Positions 49,571-62,559 of a stretch of DNA of 64,000 nt are shown in pieces. This DNA is from Epiperipatus broadwayi (taxonomy: Eukaryota > Onychophora > Udeonychophora > Euonychophora > Peripatidae): the NCBI GenBank assembly GCA_028023455.1, contig JAQFVV010006305.1, forward strand, positions 1,603,001 to 1,667,000, given 5' to 3'. Below the pieces are notes generated by a model, which was given only the letters and a program-made list of their open reading frames with translations, did no database searches and was not told the origin of the DNA. A program made the translations under genes and the position numbers. The first letter of the stretch is position 1; each line of letters opens with the position of its first letter.

Positions 49571-52500
49571 CTACCATTTAAATTAGTAATCCAAATTGAA
49601 CCAAGTTATACAGTAATAAGCAGTAGTATTCATCTGGTATTAAATCCACCAACTTCTAATATTTTGCTGTAATATCTTATATAAATGCAATTTGTTCATC
49701 TTACTTTTTTTTTTGCTAAAAAGTGTTCAAAATAAAGTAATTTCATTTATATAATATTCATCTGATTTTATTTTAAACCAAAAGACATATAAAATTGTAT
49801 TAGCACTATAATTACAAACTTTCAACTCAAATTATATAGAAAAACAATATATTAAAATAACATTAAAATATTATTCATTTATTGAAAAGTAATTGTTTTA
49901 TCATTTCAAAGTGAACATATTATTTACTATTTTAGCTTCATTTGTTATATAACATTCATTAATGATATTTTTTGGCAAATGACCGATTCCTTCTAACTTG
50001 TTTTTTTTTCTACATTCAGACTAATTCTTTTACTTGATTATTTGTTGTTAGCTTCCATCTTTTGATAAAACTAGAACTAAATTGTGTAGTAATTTATATG
50101 GGAAAATATTATAATTTACAGCTAACTATAATGAAAATAAATACTTCACAAAGAAATTTCAAGTGAAACAATAGTGTTATAGAATGCTTTTTGGTCAAGC
50201 CCTGATTATTTTTACTTTTCATTTTACATTTAGCATCAGTATTTCTTCACCTATTTTTTTATACATTTAAATTTACATATATGAGCAGTCCTATCTTAGG
50301 ACATCTCTAAAACTGTGTAGTGCTATCAACTCTCATAATAATATTTTTTTTTTAAATAAGGAAAATAATAATAAGTTTATAAATTGGTAATAGACACATT
50401 TTTATTTTATTTTAAAAAAGATGTAAATCATTACAGAATGCATACAACTTCTTATAACTCATTACAATAAAAATTTACATACATGTGTGCAATGTATAAT
50501 TCAATGTGCAATTAATTATTATAAGTGAATTACTATGTTTCCAGAACATTTTCCCATGCTGGAGGTCAAACATAAAAGAAAATAAATTTTTAAAAATAAT
50601 TTCTTTCTTGTGAGATTTTCCAATATTAATTAGTAATGCGAGCATAAAGCAGAGCTTTTAATAAACAATGCAATCAATTTAAGAGAATACATTATTAATT
50701 TCCCTCTACTCACATCATGGTACATATCTTTTTACATAAAACTTCTTTTAATTTTTTTTTATCTATTTCATAAAATTATATTACTTCCATGAGTGATCTT
50801 ACAATACAACACTTTACTTATCCATTTCAAAATATAAATAACATTAAAGTTGAACTTTTGAATAAAACTTTTATGCATTCTAATATTGAAAATTATGTCA
50901 AATTTTTTTTTTCAATATTATAGTATCAAAAAAGTATTTAAAAAACTTATATAGTACCAATGCTGACATTTTGTCTAATAAATTGCAGAGAAAATTATTT
51001 ACAGTGGAACTTCTATATCTGCCATCTCAACATCTATCATTTCATTTATATTCTAATCAAAAAGTAGTAAACAAAGAAATAAATACATTCAGATTTATAA
51101 ATTAATTAGTTAGATATAAATTTTACTCCTTGTGTGAATTTGTTTAGTCATTTTTAAAAAAAATATAAATAAAAGTGAAGTATGTGTTTTTCTTTGCCTT
51201 TTCTTTAAAAAATTTCTAAATTTCATTTGAAATGATTTCAAAGTATAAAGCTAGTGATCACATAAGTTTTACAAATCATAAGAGAATTTGTGAAAGTGTA
51301 TTCAGTAAACGATAAAATTCTAATTATTAATTTAACTCAAATAGCAAAAGGATTATATTCTAAAATTTGGCTTGTTTAAAAATGTGAATTGTTCATTAAA
51401 ATAATATAAAGAGAAAAAACAAATTCATTTTTATAATAATAAAAAAGTATAATAAGTTTTATTATTTTTAAAGAAGTGTGATTGACTGAACAAATATACA
51501 CACACTACTATTTACTTATGCAAACATATGTGCTAATAGCATTCTATTTTTTTTTAAAAATATTTTTGTTTATTAATTTGTTGATAGACTGTAATTTTTA
51601 AGTCAAATTGTATTGCATGGGGGTATATACGTCAAAAGTATTTATATCCATATAAATATTTGTAATAATAAATGCATGTATGTTTTATATTGTGCACAGA
51701 CTACCAATGAGCTTTAAAGGTGGTAAGTAGTGGAATCATAGATATGGTTAACTATAAATAATAATGTAAACAATTCATGACAAAGATTACCTCCTGCTCC
51801 CTTTTAAGATAGAATGTGGGTTTATCAAAGACTAGGCATGTTTTCAATACAAACATTATTTTCTGTCTCTTTTTTTACAGTCTTCAATCATGGTCTAGTC
51901 ACCATGAGCCTTTTATACCATTGATCATCTTTTTATATGAACAGTTTCAATGAGATTGTATGTTTGTGAACCACATTTCCATCCTTTAACCACACACACA
52001 CACACTAGTTGTGGCTTCCAATTATCTTTTTCATTTTTAAGTGCAAGCAAATTGAGAATTAAAAAACCAATGATGAAAACAGGTGTAATATGCTGACAGT
52101 CTTTAGTTGTGTTCTTTATTTAAGACAGGATAATCACTAATGAATTGGTATGGAACTATTTTGAGACAGGAATTTCAGTTGGGAAAAGATTGTACATTTA
52201 GATATTTCTATTTAGGAATTTTCTTGCTTAGCACAGAAATGGAAGGGACTTAGACAATATGGTTTAAAAATGACCTGTATCACAAAGTCTGGCTAAGTTA
52301 ATGTGTTTGGCTGATTACTTATTAGATTGAAAAATAATATTAACAAAGCAGGATGCATTTCTAGTACTAAGGATAAATATTGTAAATCTGATTTTTTTCT
52401 AAATATAAGTGCATGAAATGTCAAAATTTACTTCATGCAGGCATTTCAAGACCAGAATGAAACAGCACTCATGGCTAAAGAGCTGTCAAGACTTGAGATC

Positions 52501-53869
52501 AATATAACTGCTGTTAGTTTTAAATTGCACTTTATGCAAAAAAGTGAAGCTTATTATTATTAGAAAAGAATTATATGACTGGAACTTATGTCTCCATATT
52601 TATAGTCTACTTTAAGCAAACTTTAGTGGTAATTTATGCAAAATTTATGCAAAGGTTGCTGTTAGTTAATTTATTTTTAGGGGAAGAAATTTTAAAAGAG
52701 CAAATAGTTGCCTACAAGTTTTTTGAAAGGTCAGATTAACTAGTGAAATAGAATGAATGTAAGTCAATTTGTATCATTTATTCTCAGACTTCTTCATTTG
52801 TATCAATGAAAGGTTAATGGTATTAAAACTTAGTTTGTGCAATGGTACCAATATTCACTTTATTAATGCATAAACTTAGGAAATCAGATTATTACAGAAA
52901 TGCTATTAAAAGAAAAAAATTCTTTTTCAAGCAGCTTTGGATGACCATGTTAGTAGATAATGTCCAAAAGTTATTGGAAATAATAGTATTAGTGCTGTAA
53001 ATCAAATGGTCTATTGTTATTGAATTTTTGTACAATACTTGGATTGCTTATTAAAAACATGGATGCATTAATATTCAAATCAATGACAGTTAACAGATTA
53101 TGCCATAGTTAAGAATAAGAATACAAGAAAAGTTCACATTACATGAGCACTTTCAAGTATAGATTGTTGAATGGATAACAGATTAGTATGCTCCTAAGAA
53201 ATTAAAATGATAGCAGCATTAAAATATAGGTCTCATTCTATTCATATTTATAATAAAATAGATCTTCATTTTTTAGAAGTATCTACTGTATGTGATAATT
53301 TTAGCAGCCATTAAACACTAATATTACTAATTTGGACTTCAAGGTTATCATATTACTGAAATATTGAATTATCTTAAGATATAGGTTATGGGGTTAACTA
53401 AATAAAAGAATCACAACTGATTTTTTGACAGGTTTTATTAACTTAATTAAAAGGAAAATATGGCAAATATTTTTCTGTTTGTTGATAGAATAATAGATTA
53501 AATGTAGAACTTCATAATAAATTTAGAGATTTAAAAACAGAAGTTCAGTGATGTGCAAGAAGAGTTTAAAATGATCAGTGGATTAAAGTTGTAAAGGAAA
53601 CAGTCCTTAATTGTGGTCCCTTTAGATTTTTTTTTCTGATACATTGAAAAACAACTTATAAATTTGAAAAATGATATCACAATTCTATTAAATTCAGAAA
53701 TGGCATGTTTTCTTTGATAACCATAATATTTGGTAGAAGGAGTATTTTGATCATCTTTTGAGTAGTGATGTAAGAATTGTACTGATGATTTTTAATAATA
53801 TATCATTTTTATTTACGCATTTAGATTTGACAAGATATCCAGTTAGTGAAGTTAAAACAACTTGTTGAA
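49571..53869. other. AT-rich stretch without recognisable gene
   Basis: Includes a (CA)n run near 51990-52006 and an acceptor-like CTCTTTTTTTACAG near 51880, but the following sequence has no open coding pattern. No RNA gene was seen. Confidence 0.55.
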
Positions 53870-54860
53870 AAAAATTTTGATGAGATACCTGAAGAAGTTT
53901 TAAATATGGTGGTGATATATTAGCTTCAAAAATATTAGAATTTTTCATGAATATTGTCATGACATTGTGCTCTCTTTTTTTATGGAAGCTTCTATTATTC
54001 CAATTTTTAAAAATATAAGAAATGGACAAGGTTGCAATATTTATTATTAAATATTATTATTATCCTTTACACAGCAAATATACTTTCAAGAATTTGTTTG
54101 AATAGATTGCCTCCAGATTACTATAAACTCATTATGGTTTTAGAGAATCAAGAAGTACTACAGATGTGATTTGTTGCCAGGCAAATGCAAGAAATGTATC
54201 AAGAACAATGAAATGATTTTCTTTAATTGATTTAGTTAAGATGATTTAACTCAAGCCTTTGACATTGTTTGAAATTAATTAGTTGTCTTCCAAAATTGGT
54301 TCATATTAAACTTCTTTTATATGATGAGTTGAGAGGAAGTGTCATTACTACAATTGGAAAGTCTGAATCATTTGATTTTAAAAAAGGGATGTGTACTTGC
54401 TTTGACATTGTTTTTAATTTTATGACTATAGTTTTTGGAATTGTTAGAGAACAGTCAAGTTGAAATATAGGTTTGATAATGGAATTATTAATTTGAATTG
54501 ATTAAAAGTAAAAACAAAATTTGGATTTACAGTGTGATGATTATGTTATTTTTACAAGTTCAAAAGATGATTTATAGAATCTTCTTAATACTTTCAATGC
54601 AATGTGCAAAGACTTTGATTTAATAATTAAAGTACTTTATCAGCCAATGATAAAAGAAAAATTCTCAGCAATTTTCAATTTGTATGATTATCAATTTGAG
54701 AGTGTTTCTTGGTAGGTTTTATAAGTAGAAAGTTGAACTTAAAAAAATAGATGCAGTACAAACTCTAATATACTGCTGCTACTTCTACCAAGTTAAAAAA
54801 ATTCGGAAATTTCATCACAGGGAAACAACAATTTAGACCCATTATGTAATTTTTTTGTGA
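53870..54860 (+). pseudogene. Decayed LINE reverse transcriptase (RTE/Jockey-like)
   Basis: Pieces in changing frames follow the order of a LINE RT. YGGDILASKILEFFHEYCHD (about 53909-53965) and EASIIPIFKN (about 53985) come first. Then LSRICLNRLPPDYYK (54089 on), FVARQMQEMYQEQ, motif A DLTQAFDIV at 54243-54269, KKGCVLALTLF at 54381-54413, RFDNGIINLN, the catalytic DD in CDDYVIF at 54533-54553, and VLYQPMIK. The enzyme would copy element RNA at a nicked target. Many stops and shifts make it inactive. It may come from the same LINE group as the minus-strand C-termini at 41 and 49 kb, but no overlap allows proof. Confidence 0.75.
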
Positions 54861-56342
54861 CCTGGACACTCTAACATTGGACACCCTATTGGTGCTATAT
54901 AAAAGCATTAGAAAATTTTATTTAAGATGCTTGGAAAATTTTTAAAAATCCATTTAATATATTCATTTTCTTTGTGGATGAAATACTGTAGATTACCTTA
55001 GTGTAAAATTGCACATTTATTGATAGGATTGAACATGTGAAATGAGTAACAATAGAAGACATTAGCATGGGTTTTGTTGGAGAATTACATCATTTGGAGA
55101 ATTATACCCCATTTACATTATAAGGTTATTTCAAAGCATTCTTAAGAAGTATGATGATGATTGTTTTTACTGGAAAGATGTTCCTGACAATACAATACAT
55201 TGGAACTCTACAATTAGACAGAAGAAATTAAAAGACTGCATTGCAAAATATCATATAAACTAAAAATGGACCATTATATTCTGCATGTGACTGTATCTGT
55301 GTTTAATAGATTGGTTTTGTATATTCTTGCTAAATTCACCTGTTTTGGAGTCGTTTATGCGTAGTTGTTGCTGCTGGTGACAATATTGCAAAAATAGTAT
55401 ACATGTACAGGACAATACAATACATAATATTGTAAATAAAACTTGTTGTTGCAATGTATCGTATATATACAGAGCAATATAGTACTATATATAATATTCT
55501 AAGTAAAGCACCAATTACTATATTGGCTCCATTGTAAATCTTCGATTACTTTTAATTTTGATGCCCCCATGTTGTCCTTCCAATTTTTGTTGATACAAGG
55601 AGAGATGCTTTTTTAAAATAAATGTTTTTATATAACTTACATTTTATTAAAATAAATTGCTGAAATTCTGGCATAATAAGTTGTAGAGAAAATTATATAT
55701 TTTCACGAATACTTGTTTACTTAGAAAAAAGATTATAAAATGCATTGTCAGAGCAGTTTTTCTTTTATTAATTTATATTTGTGGACAGCTGATTTTCATA
55801 AATACATTTTTTAACTCATCTTCCTACAAAAACTTACATCGTAATAATACAAGTTGTTTTCTTTTTAATTCCAAATTGCAACTTGTTGAATAAATTTATT
55901 TAAATTAGATTTAAATGCTAAAGATCAAAGAAAGGTAAATAAAATGAAGAATCTTAGTGCTATTATTATATAGTTATACATAAAAAAAAGGAAAAGTCAA
56001 TTGAAATGAAATTTCAAATATGTATTTACAAATTGTTTATATGTGTATTTATAAGATTATTACATACAATGATATGTATTAGTAATATGAGGATTTATTT
56101 CAAAGGCTTTCTGTTATTGAGATCATAGTACATATAAAATTAATAGTTTTTATAGAGAGCTAATGGTACTGCATATAAATAATTATTTATATTTATTCAA
56201 TAGAGATTTTTTAAAGATTTTATTCACAAGATATAAAATTCCAGCATAATCAAATATGAAACAGACAACTTTACAAGTTCATTGAGGTGAAAGAAACCAA
56301 TAGATTCAGCAACATATTTTTAAAGAACTTACAAAGTATTCA
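54861..56342. other. AT-rich stretch, possibly more LINE-derived sequence at its start
   Basis: No motif-bearing frame. An internal near-repeat of ACAATACAATACATAATATT and CAATATAGTACTATATATAA occurs near 55412-55490. Otherwise A/T filler. Confidence 0.45.
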
Positions 56343-56413
56343 TGTAATATTTACTAAGGTTGTAACCTCAAGAATGTGCACATAAAATTGTGATAGTAGG
56401 GACCTCTACAGGT
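56343..56413. repeat. Short dispersed repeat, copy A
   Basis: TAATATTTACTAAGGTTGTA through TGATAGTAGGGACCTCTACAGG, matching 58853-58924 in the same orientation. The last 22 bases are nearly identical. Confidence 0.65.
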
Positions 56414-58249
56414 CTTAACCACAAGCTTACATTTTGGAAGAAAGATAATTTTTTTTGTCATTACTTTTTTTATATGTTTATTCTTTTGTCAAATAATTTT
56501 GAGAAAATATTTTTATAAATTATTATCAACTTTAACTTTTGGTATTTGAAGCAATTTTATTTAAAAAAAATTGGAAGATTGATAAATAATGGAATTTCAT
56601 TATCTGGAATTATTTAAATCTATTGTTTATAATTATATTTACTTTTCATATATAGATGAGAAAAATAGGGAGAAGGAAGAACAGTTAATATAAACAAAAT
56701 GAGCCAGCAAAAAGTCTAAAATTCTTCACGATGTTATTTTACAAGAAAATGATTTGATAAAATTTAACATTGTTTCAAATATATATATATAAAACATTAA
56801 TTCACAAAATTCTTATAAATAATCTATCAAAGATAACTTTTTTATACTTTTATTTAAAAAATTAAAACAAACACCAATTAAGAAATGAATTGGCAAAGAA
56901 ATATTGATACAGTAAGTTATTTAAAATTCTAATTTCTTTAATGAAATTAAGAATGAATAATGAAATTGAAATATTTCACTTGGGTGACTTAACGTTTTTT
57001 TCTCACAAATTTAAATGAATAATTTTTTGTTAAATTCAATAAAGTTTTTGATAATTAAATGACTTTATTACTATAATTTTCTCAATAAATTATTAAAAAA
57101 AAGAATTTGTAATTTCATAATTCTTTAAAAACAGTATTTTTTATTATTATTAATATATTGTATATAAAATGAATGAACTTAAATTATTTTTGTTTAATCT
57201 CATTAAAAGGATATTATTGAAGTTTATTTTAATCACCATTTATGTACCAATTGATTTCAAAACAGATATTGCCATTTATTTATTTAAGGTGTGGACTTTT
57301 TTTAATTAGATAGAAATATATAGAGATTTAGTCAAGAAATAGAATCATTAGAGATCTTATTAAATCCTTCATTTTCTGCCACAGTATTTGACACTCATTA
57401 AATGTGTCACTCATATCTGCATAGATCAGTAGTTGTTAAATTCCATTTAGGAAATAGATGATTTCTATTAATGAGACTCTAATAATGCCTAGAGTGTTCA
57501 AATTCATTTGCCTTTAGAATTAATCTGGAAAAATAAATTTGTTTGGAATCTCAGTAAGATGTCCATTTTTAAAGCCACCATTACCCAGTGTTCTTTGCAT
57601 TACATTTTTTTTTGCAAGATTTCCTGACATAGAAGTACACATATCTATACCCATACATTCTAGGTTGCTTGACTAGATTTAGGAAATCGAGGTCATAAAG
57701 TATTATGACCAAGTCACATATATGTTTATTATCATTGGAGAAATCTCATTGTTGTTAGCTCCCTTGATTATTTTATTTTAACATTTTATATTTAAAACAG
57801 CATCATAAATTTTAAAGAGCTCTATTTCTTAATTTATTATAAAATAGTCTCTTGTCTAATTTAGTGCAGGAATAGAATATTAGAGTCAAAAGCTTAAGTT
57901 CCTAGACTTGATCTTTTGTTGAAGATAGTAAAAAAACCCCAGCAATCTTAGTTTGTCATTTGATTGGAACTTTTATGCTCAAATATTAAATCTTTTCTTA
58001 AGCTACTGATCATACTATTATATAAAGTAATGACATATTAATTAATAAATATCCATAAGTAAGCATGTACATATGCAATTATATATTTATATAATGGATC
58101 ATAAATTTTTTCTTCTCAAAATTTGATTCATAAAGTAGTATTAATCAATTTTTTTTATAATTGATGAAATAAGCAGACCATTTCTGTTTGTTTTTGTGTC
58201 AGTAACTGATATCTTGTTTTTCTCAGTCAAGATTAAAAAAAAAACAACT
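56414..58249. other. AT-rich stretch without recognisable gene
   Basis: Includes a small perfect palindrome GGTCATAA-AGTA-TTATGACC near 57690. No coding family or RNA gene was recognised. Confidence 0.55.
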
Positions 58250-58366
58250 TTATTGATTGGAAGTTCATAAAAAATTTAAATCTTGGAAATGACAGAGCTG
58301 TGTCATGGGTCATGAACTTTGAACCTCAGAATCTGTCACATTATCGCTGCATTAAACCACATAGGG
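58250..58366 (-). mobile_element. SINE-like repeat with tRNA-like head, copy A
   Basis: On the minus strand an A-box-like TGTGGTTTAATGCAGCG and a B-box-like GAGGTTCAAAGTTCATG are followed by CATTTCCAAGATTTAAATT and ATGAACTTCCAATCAAT. The same order occurs at 58590-58690. It is too diverged to assign a tRNA. Confidence 0.5.
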
Positions 58367-58589
58367 TAGATAAATATTTAACTGATAGAAGTTTTTTTGG
58401 ATAAATTATATATTAATTTAATCTTTATTTTGAATCAATTTTTGATTTCGTATAATATATATAGATAGCATGACATTTTAAAAATTAAACAATATTAGTA
58501 GAAAAGTCTTTTTAATTCTCTAGACTTTCAAAAATTAATTATATAGGATCAAATAAGTTTCAAATCTGACAAATAAATAATCAAATAAC

Positions 58590-58690
58590 TAATTGCTTGG
58601 GAGTTCATAAGAAATTCAAGCATGGAAACTAAAGAACTTTGTTTCATGAACTTTGAACTCCAGAATTCACCACTCTACCAGTGCACTAGG
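58590..58690 (-). mobile_element. SINE-like repeat with tRNA-like head, copy B
   Basis: Minus strand: CTAGTGCACTGGTAGAGTGG (A-box-like), GGAGTTCAAAGTTCATG (B-box-like), then TTTCCATGCTTGAATTTC and ATGAACTCCCAAGCAATT. It shares several blocks in order with copy A about 300 bases upstream. Confidence 0.55.
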
Positions 58691-58852
58691 GTTATTTTCA
58701 AATTATTGAAACTTAGATGCAGAAGAAGTTTATAATCATTTGCAATCTTTAAATGCTCATTTATTATTTAAGTGATACTTAGTAATCCTTTCACAACTGG
58801 GTATCATTCAATGTTTCTCTCTAATCGGTGCAAAATTTTAGTAAAAAATTGA

Positions 58853-58924
58853 TAGTAATATTTACTGAGGCTATAATCTCTATAATATGCATGTAAAAAT
58901 GCGATAGTAGGGACCTCTACAGGT
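58853..58924. repeat. Short dispersed repeat, copy B
   Basis: TAATATTTACTGAGGCTATA through GCGATAGTAGGGACCTCTACAGG in two blocks, matching 56343-56413. No tRNA-like boxes were found in it. Confidence 0.65.
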
Positions 58925-59825
58925 AATAAATGAATATATTTGTTATTTTTCTAAAATTACATTAAACTTAATAATTGTACTAGTAAGTTTATTCTGGTTC
59001 TCAAGAGGTCAAACAAATCATCATATAATTTTCTCTGCTTGTATAGGCTATATCATAAATACTAGTGTATTTTTTCTGGCTATTGGCTTTTTTCATTGGC
59101 GAACAAAAACCAGAAAGAAGTTTAAAGGTGCTTACAGTTAGTATAAAATTGAAGTTATTAAAACAAATAATTGCCAAATTAGTGTCAAGTCTATATTACT
59201 ATACAAGCAAGTTAGCTTAGATATTATCTTAGATGCTGTAAAAGAAGTAAAGGTGACAACTGGAAATATGAGTGTAATTTAATGCTTCTCACGGAAGAAG
59301 GTATATAGGCTAGAAATGTAGTCTTAAGGATTTAGATATAATACTGCTATCCAGCACCCATTGATTACTTCATTTAGAAAAGATGGCGCAATAATAGAGT
59401 AAATAGATGAATTACTGCTCCTAAAACAATTGTTGCAAATACCAGTTTCTTTTAACTATTTATAAATGCAATTGTTTTGTATCTTTATCAGTTTCCTTTA
59501 CTAGTTTTACTCATTTGAGCTCTTGTTTTTCAGTTGATAGTAATTCTTTAATAGCAATAGACGAATAAAAGGTAGATTAATGATGGATACCATCAATTTC
59601 ATTGCCTTCTATCAAAGTATCAAAAAATTATGGATCAGTTGTGGAGATTTAGTTTCATTTCTGATTAGTGTTGATGGGTTTTTTTTTTATTGATTTTATT
59701 GAGATTTCCAAATTTAAACTTATGCAATGAATCTGTACATTTCTTTTACATTATTACCCGACTTGTTATAATCTAATTGAAAGCAAGTTTTTATAAAATA
59801 GTCATGATATAAATATAAAATAATA
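58925..59825. other. No recognisable feature
   Basis: AT-rich, no coding pattern. Confidence 0.5.
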
Positions 59826-59882
59826 TCGTGGTTAACACATCCATCTGGCACAGTCTTGGCATGAGTTTGAATCCAGGTGAAA
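59826..59882 (+). mobile_element. tRNA-like fragment, probable SINE head
   Basis: CGTGGTTAACACATCCATCT then GGCA... gives an A-box-like block, followed by the B-box-like GAGTTTGAATCCAGG. A T-run follows. No acceptor stem or target-site duplication was found, so this is a promoter-bearing SINE head or tRNA pseudogene. Confidence 0.45.
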
Positions 59883-60236
59883 TTCAGAATTTTTTTTTAG
59901 CTTCCAAATCTTAGGATTTTTAAAAGTAGCTAATTAAATATTATATTATTTGACAGTAAATGAATGTGTTTCTACTTTTAACTTGGGAATAAATGAAAAA
60001 AAAAACATAAACTGATCTGATATTTAATCATCCTGAGCTGTTTTCTTTGTCACTGTTTTGCAGTATAGGAATCTTTATCGTTCAGTCAGCTGGTTTATAT
60101 TTGATATAATTTATGAAATTAAACATTTACCTACTTTGATTTTAGAAAAGTGCCTATTTACAAAATAAGAAAAGCGTAGTTATTAAGGAAATGTCACATG
60201 ATCTTCAATATTTCCATTTTCGTTTTTAAACGTAAG
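59883..60236. other. No recognisable feature
   Basis: AT-rich sequence without coding pattern. Confidence 0.5.
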
Positions 60237-60363
60237 AAAATATTTGAAATTCGTCAAGCGTTGGTTGCCTAGCGGTTAGCGTAACTGCCTTCCAAGCAGC
60301 TGGCCCGGGTTCGCTTCTCGGTCAACGCATTTGACATATAGAAAAAAAAAATATTTGAAATTC
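60237..60363 (+). mobile_element. Minimal tRNA-derived SINE (tRNA-Gly-like head)
   Basis: 60258-60329 folds as a 72-base tRNA: acceptor GCGTTGG/TCAACGC, anticodon loop CTTCCAA (anticodon TCC, glycine), anticodon stem CTGC/GCAG, T-arm CCGGG/CTCGG. It closely resembles animal tRNA-Gly(TCC), but the B-box is GGTTCGCTTC with C at position 58, normally A. GTCAA precedes it; TTTGACATATAG and an A-run follow. Direct repeats AAAATATTTGAAATTC at 60237-60252 and 60348-60363 are target-site duplications, so it arrived by retroposition. A working tRNA gene is unlikely. Confidence 0.8.
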
Positions 60364-61539
60364 TTTCATTTTTGCCAGGTTTTTGAAATATTTTATAAAT
60401 TTAACATTAAAAAAATATCTTCAGACTATAAATCAAATTTATCTTCATTAAGAAATTATTCCTTCCTAAGTGTTAAATTTGGTATAATTATGTGATTATT
60501 TTTTTCGTATTGCCGATGTTAAGTTTGTCTGAAAATAGATTATATTTATTTTGTTTAAAACTGAAATTTGATTAAAAAGAATTATTATAGTTTTAATAGA
60601 TTTTATTATATACAAATAAAGACTTATGTCTATCATGAAAATAATTTAATTGGTTTCTCGACTATATGATAATGATTGGTAACTTCTCTTGGGGGAAACA
60701 AACATAAAAAATATTTTCTAGCAATTAAAAAAAAACCTAACATTTAAAGTACTAATAAGTACTATACTCATATTTAAAATCAGTACGAAAGAATTATATA
60801 TAAAAAAAACCAGGCTAATTTATGATAGGTCATTCTAAAAGAAATGTTTTTTTTTTATTAAATATCTTATGTCAACTTCTTAATTAGTTATTATTTAGGT
60901 AATAAAAGCTGGAATCCAAGATTTAAATAACTTTGAAATAAAAAAAAAATACGGAGATGGTTATCTTCTTTATGCAAATATATTATATACACTAGTTAGA
61001 TTTGATTCTTAAAACCTGTGGATGACTTTGAATAGAAATGAGTTTTTAAAAAAATCAGCTAAAGATAAGTGAGATCTACTCTCTCGCCACATGTTAATTG
61101 CCTACCTATGGTTTTGCTAAATATATATTAATAAAACAATTATATATTTGTACTTTTATTATTTTTTTTAATGTTTTAACTAGTTATTAACCTTTTCTGG
61201 GCTGAAATGAATAGCACTTTATTTTTCTATAGAAAGAGAAGCTGCAAAATATCCTTTATCAATTTATATTACTTCAGTTATTCGCTATTAAATAAAAATC
61301 AGTTAACACAAAATAAAAACATTAAAATTTGTAAATTTATTAAATTTTATGCATTTATGATGCCGATCAATCATTTTTTCTTCTCCGAGTGTGTTCACTA
61401 AGACTTGCATTTTCAAGTCTCAAATGCAAATTTATTCAATTGCATTTAATTTGTGATTAAAGTATAGTCTCATAATTGAAAACGTGTATACTACTCTTTC
61501 CCAATTGTGTATAGTAGAGTATAGTATTTTATTCAATAA
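60364..61539. other. AT-rich stretch without recognisable gene
   Basis: The open frame 61207-61401 is A/T-codon-rich and motif-free. Confidence 0.5.
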
Positions 61540-62374
61540 AAACCTAAACTGCATAAACTTTGGATACAACACCAAGTATCTATCATTGTTCAAAACTTTA
61601 GAACATCGAGTTCACTATTACAGAATAAACTGTTCTACTGGCAAGTCTATCATTTGGTTTCAGAGGGCAAAACCAAAACTGGTAATATACTCCCAATTGG
61701 AATACCGCAACTCTCAAGGATGACAAAATTACTCAAATTCAGTCCCAAATTTGTTGACTTTCTCCTGAAGGTCAACCTTGGGGATCTTCCTACTGCAGCC
61801 TTCCTTTGTCATCAAAGGGGATATAATATTGACTCCCTCTGCCCTTTATGCATGAGACAGGAGGAGTCCATGATTCACATTCTTGATTATTGCGGATCAT
61901 GGACCTACTTACGTAATCTTGCACTGAATAGAACTAACAATTCAGACCATGCCTACATCATGCTCAAGCCTGCATTCGAAAAAAGAAACATTGCATTGAT
62001 ACGTCTTGCCACATTTATAAACTTTTCAATCTGGTCAATTAGATGTAGAGTCACATTCAATAAAGGTTATGACAATCCCATTGATGAACTATTCTTCAAT
62101 ACCCTGTGTAAAATTAAAGAGGATGATAAATGCACCTATCAACTCTGATTGGTGGACCAGACATGGGGACAGTTTAGACTTTAGTCATACCATCAACCGT
62201 CTGTACCCTACAGATAGTCTCAAATTCATGTGCTCCATTGACCCTATCCCAGATCAAATCTTGATTGAACTCTATTCAAAGGATTCAGCTCTATTGAATC
62301 TTAATTTTATGAATTGTTTAATCGATAGACTATATCATTCACTTTTTACTTGTACAAAACTCATAAGTTGTAAT
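61540..62374 (+). pseudogene. LINE reverse transcriptase C-terminus with zinc-binding domain
   Basis: A frame open from 61540 reads KLFYWQVYHLVSEG, then KLLKFSPKFVDFLLKVNLGD, and from 61840 CPLCMRQEESMIHILDYC. This is the C-x2-C...H...C array of the zinc-binding region found after the RT in many LINEs (zf-RVT type), likely helping bind element RNA or target DNA. About 45 more residues follow, including IRLATFINFSIWSIRC. The frame stops at 62146-62148. The neighbouring frame continues from about 62125 with NSDWWTRHGDSLDFSHTI to TAA near 62377, so one frameshift splits the protein. The RT itself is missing (5' truncation). The family differs from the LINE at 53870-54860. Confidence 0.75.
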
Positions 62375-62559
62375 TGATTTCAATTGTAGCTGTTTATGTA
62401 CCTAGAATTAGACCTAAATGGAATGCAAATAAATTGTTTTTGAAAGTAAAATATTTTTTTTTAAGTATAAAATTACCAACAAACCTAGGAGAATTCCTAA
62501 TGTCCTTTAATTGACTGATAAAATGAAAGTACCAATTTAATACTGAAAGGCAAAAAAAG

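Noticed and set aside
51880-51960. Exon after the acceptor-like CTCTTTTTTTACAG
   Set aside because: The following sequence hits stops early in the frames checked and has no coding-like composition.
60258-60329. Functional tRNA-Gly(TCC) gene
   Set aside because: Flanking target-site duplications, an A-run tail and C at position 58 in the T-loop point to a retroposed copy.
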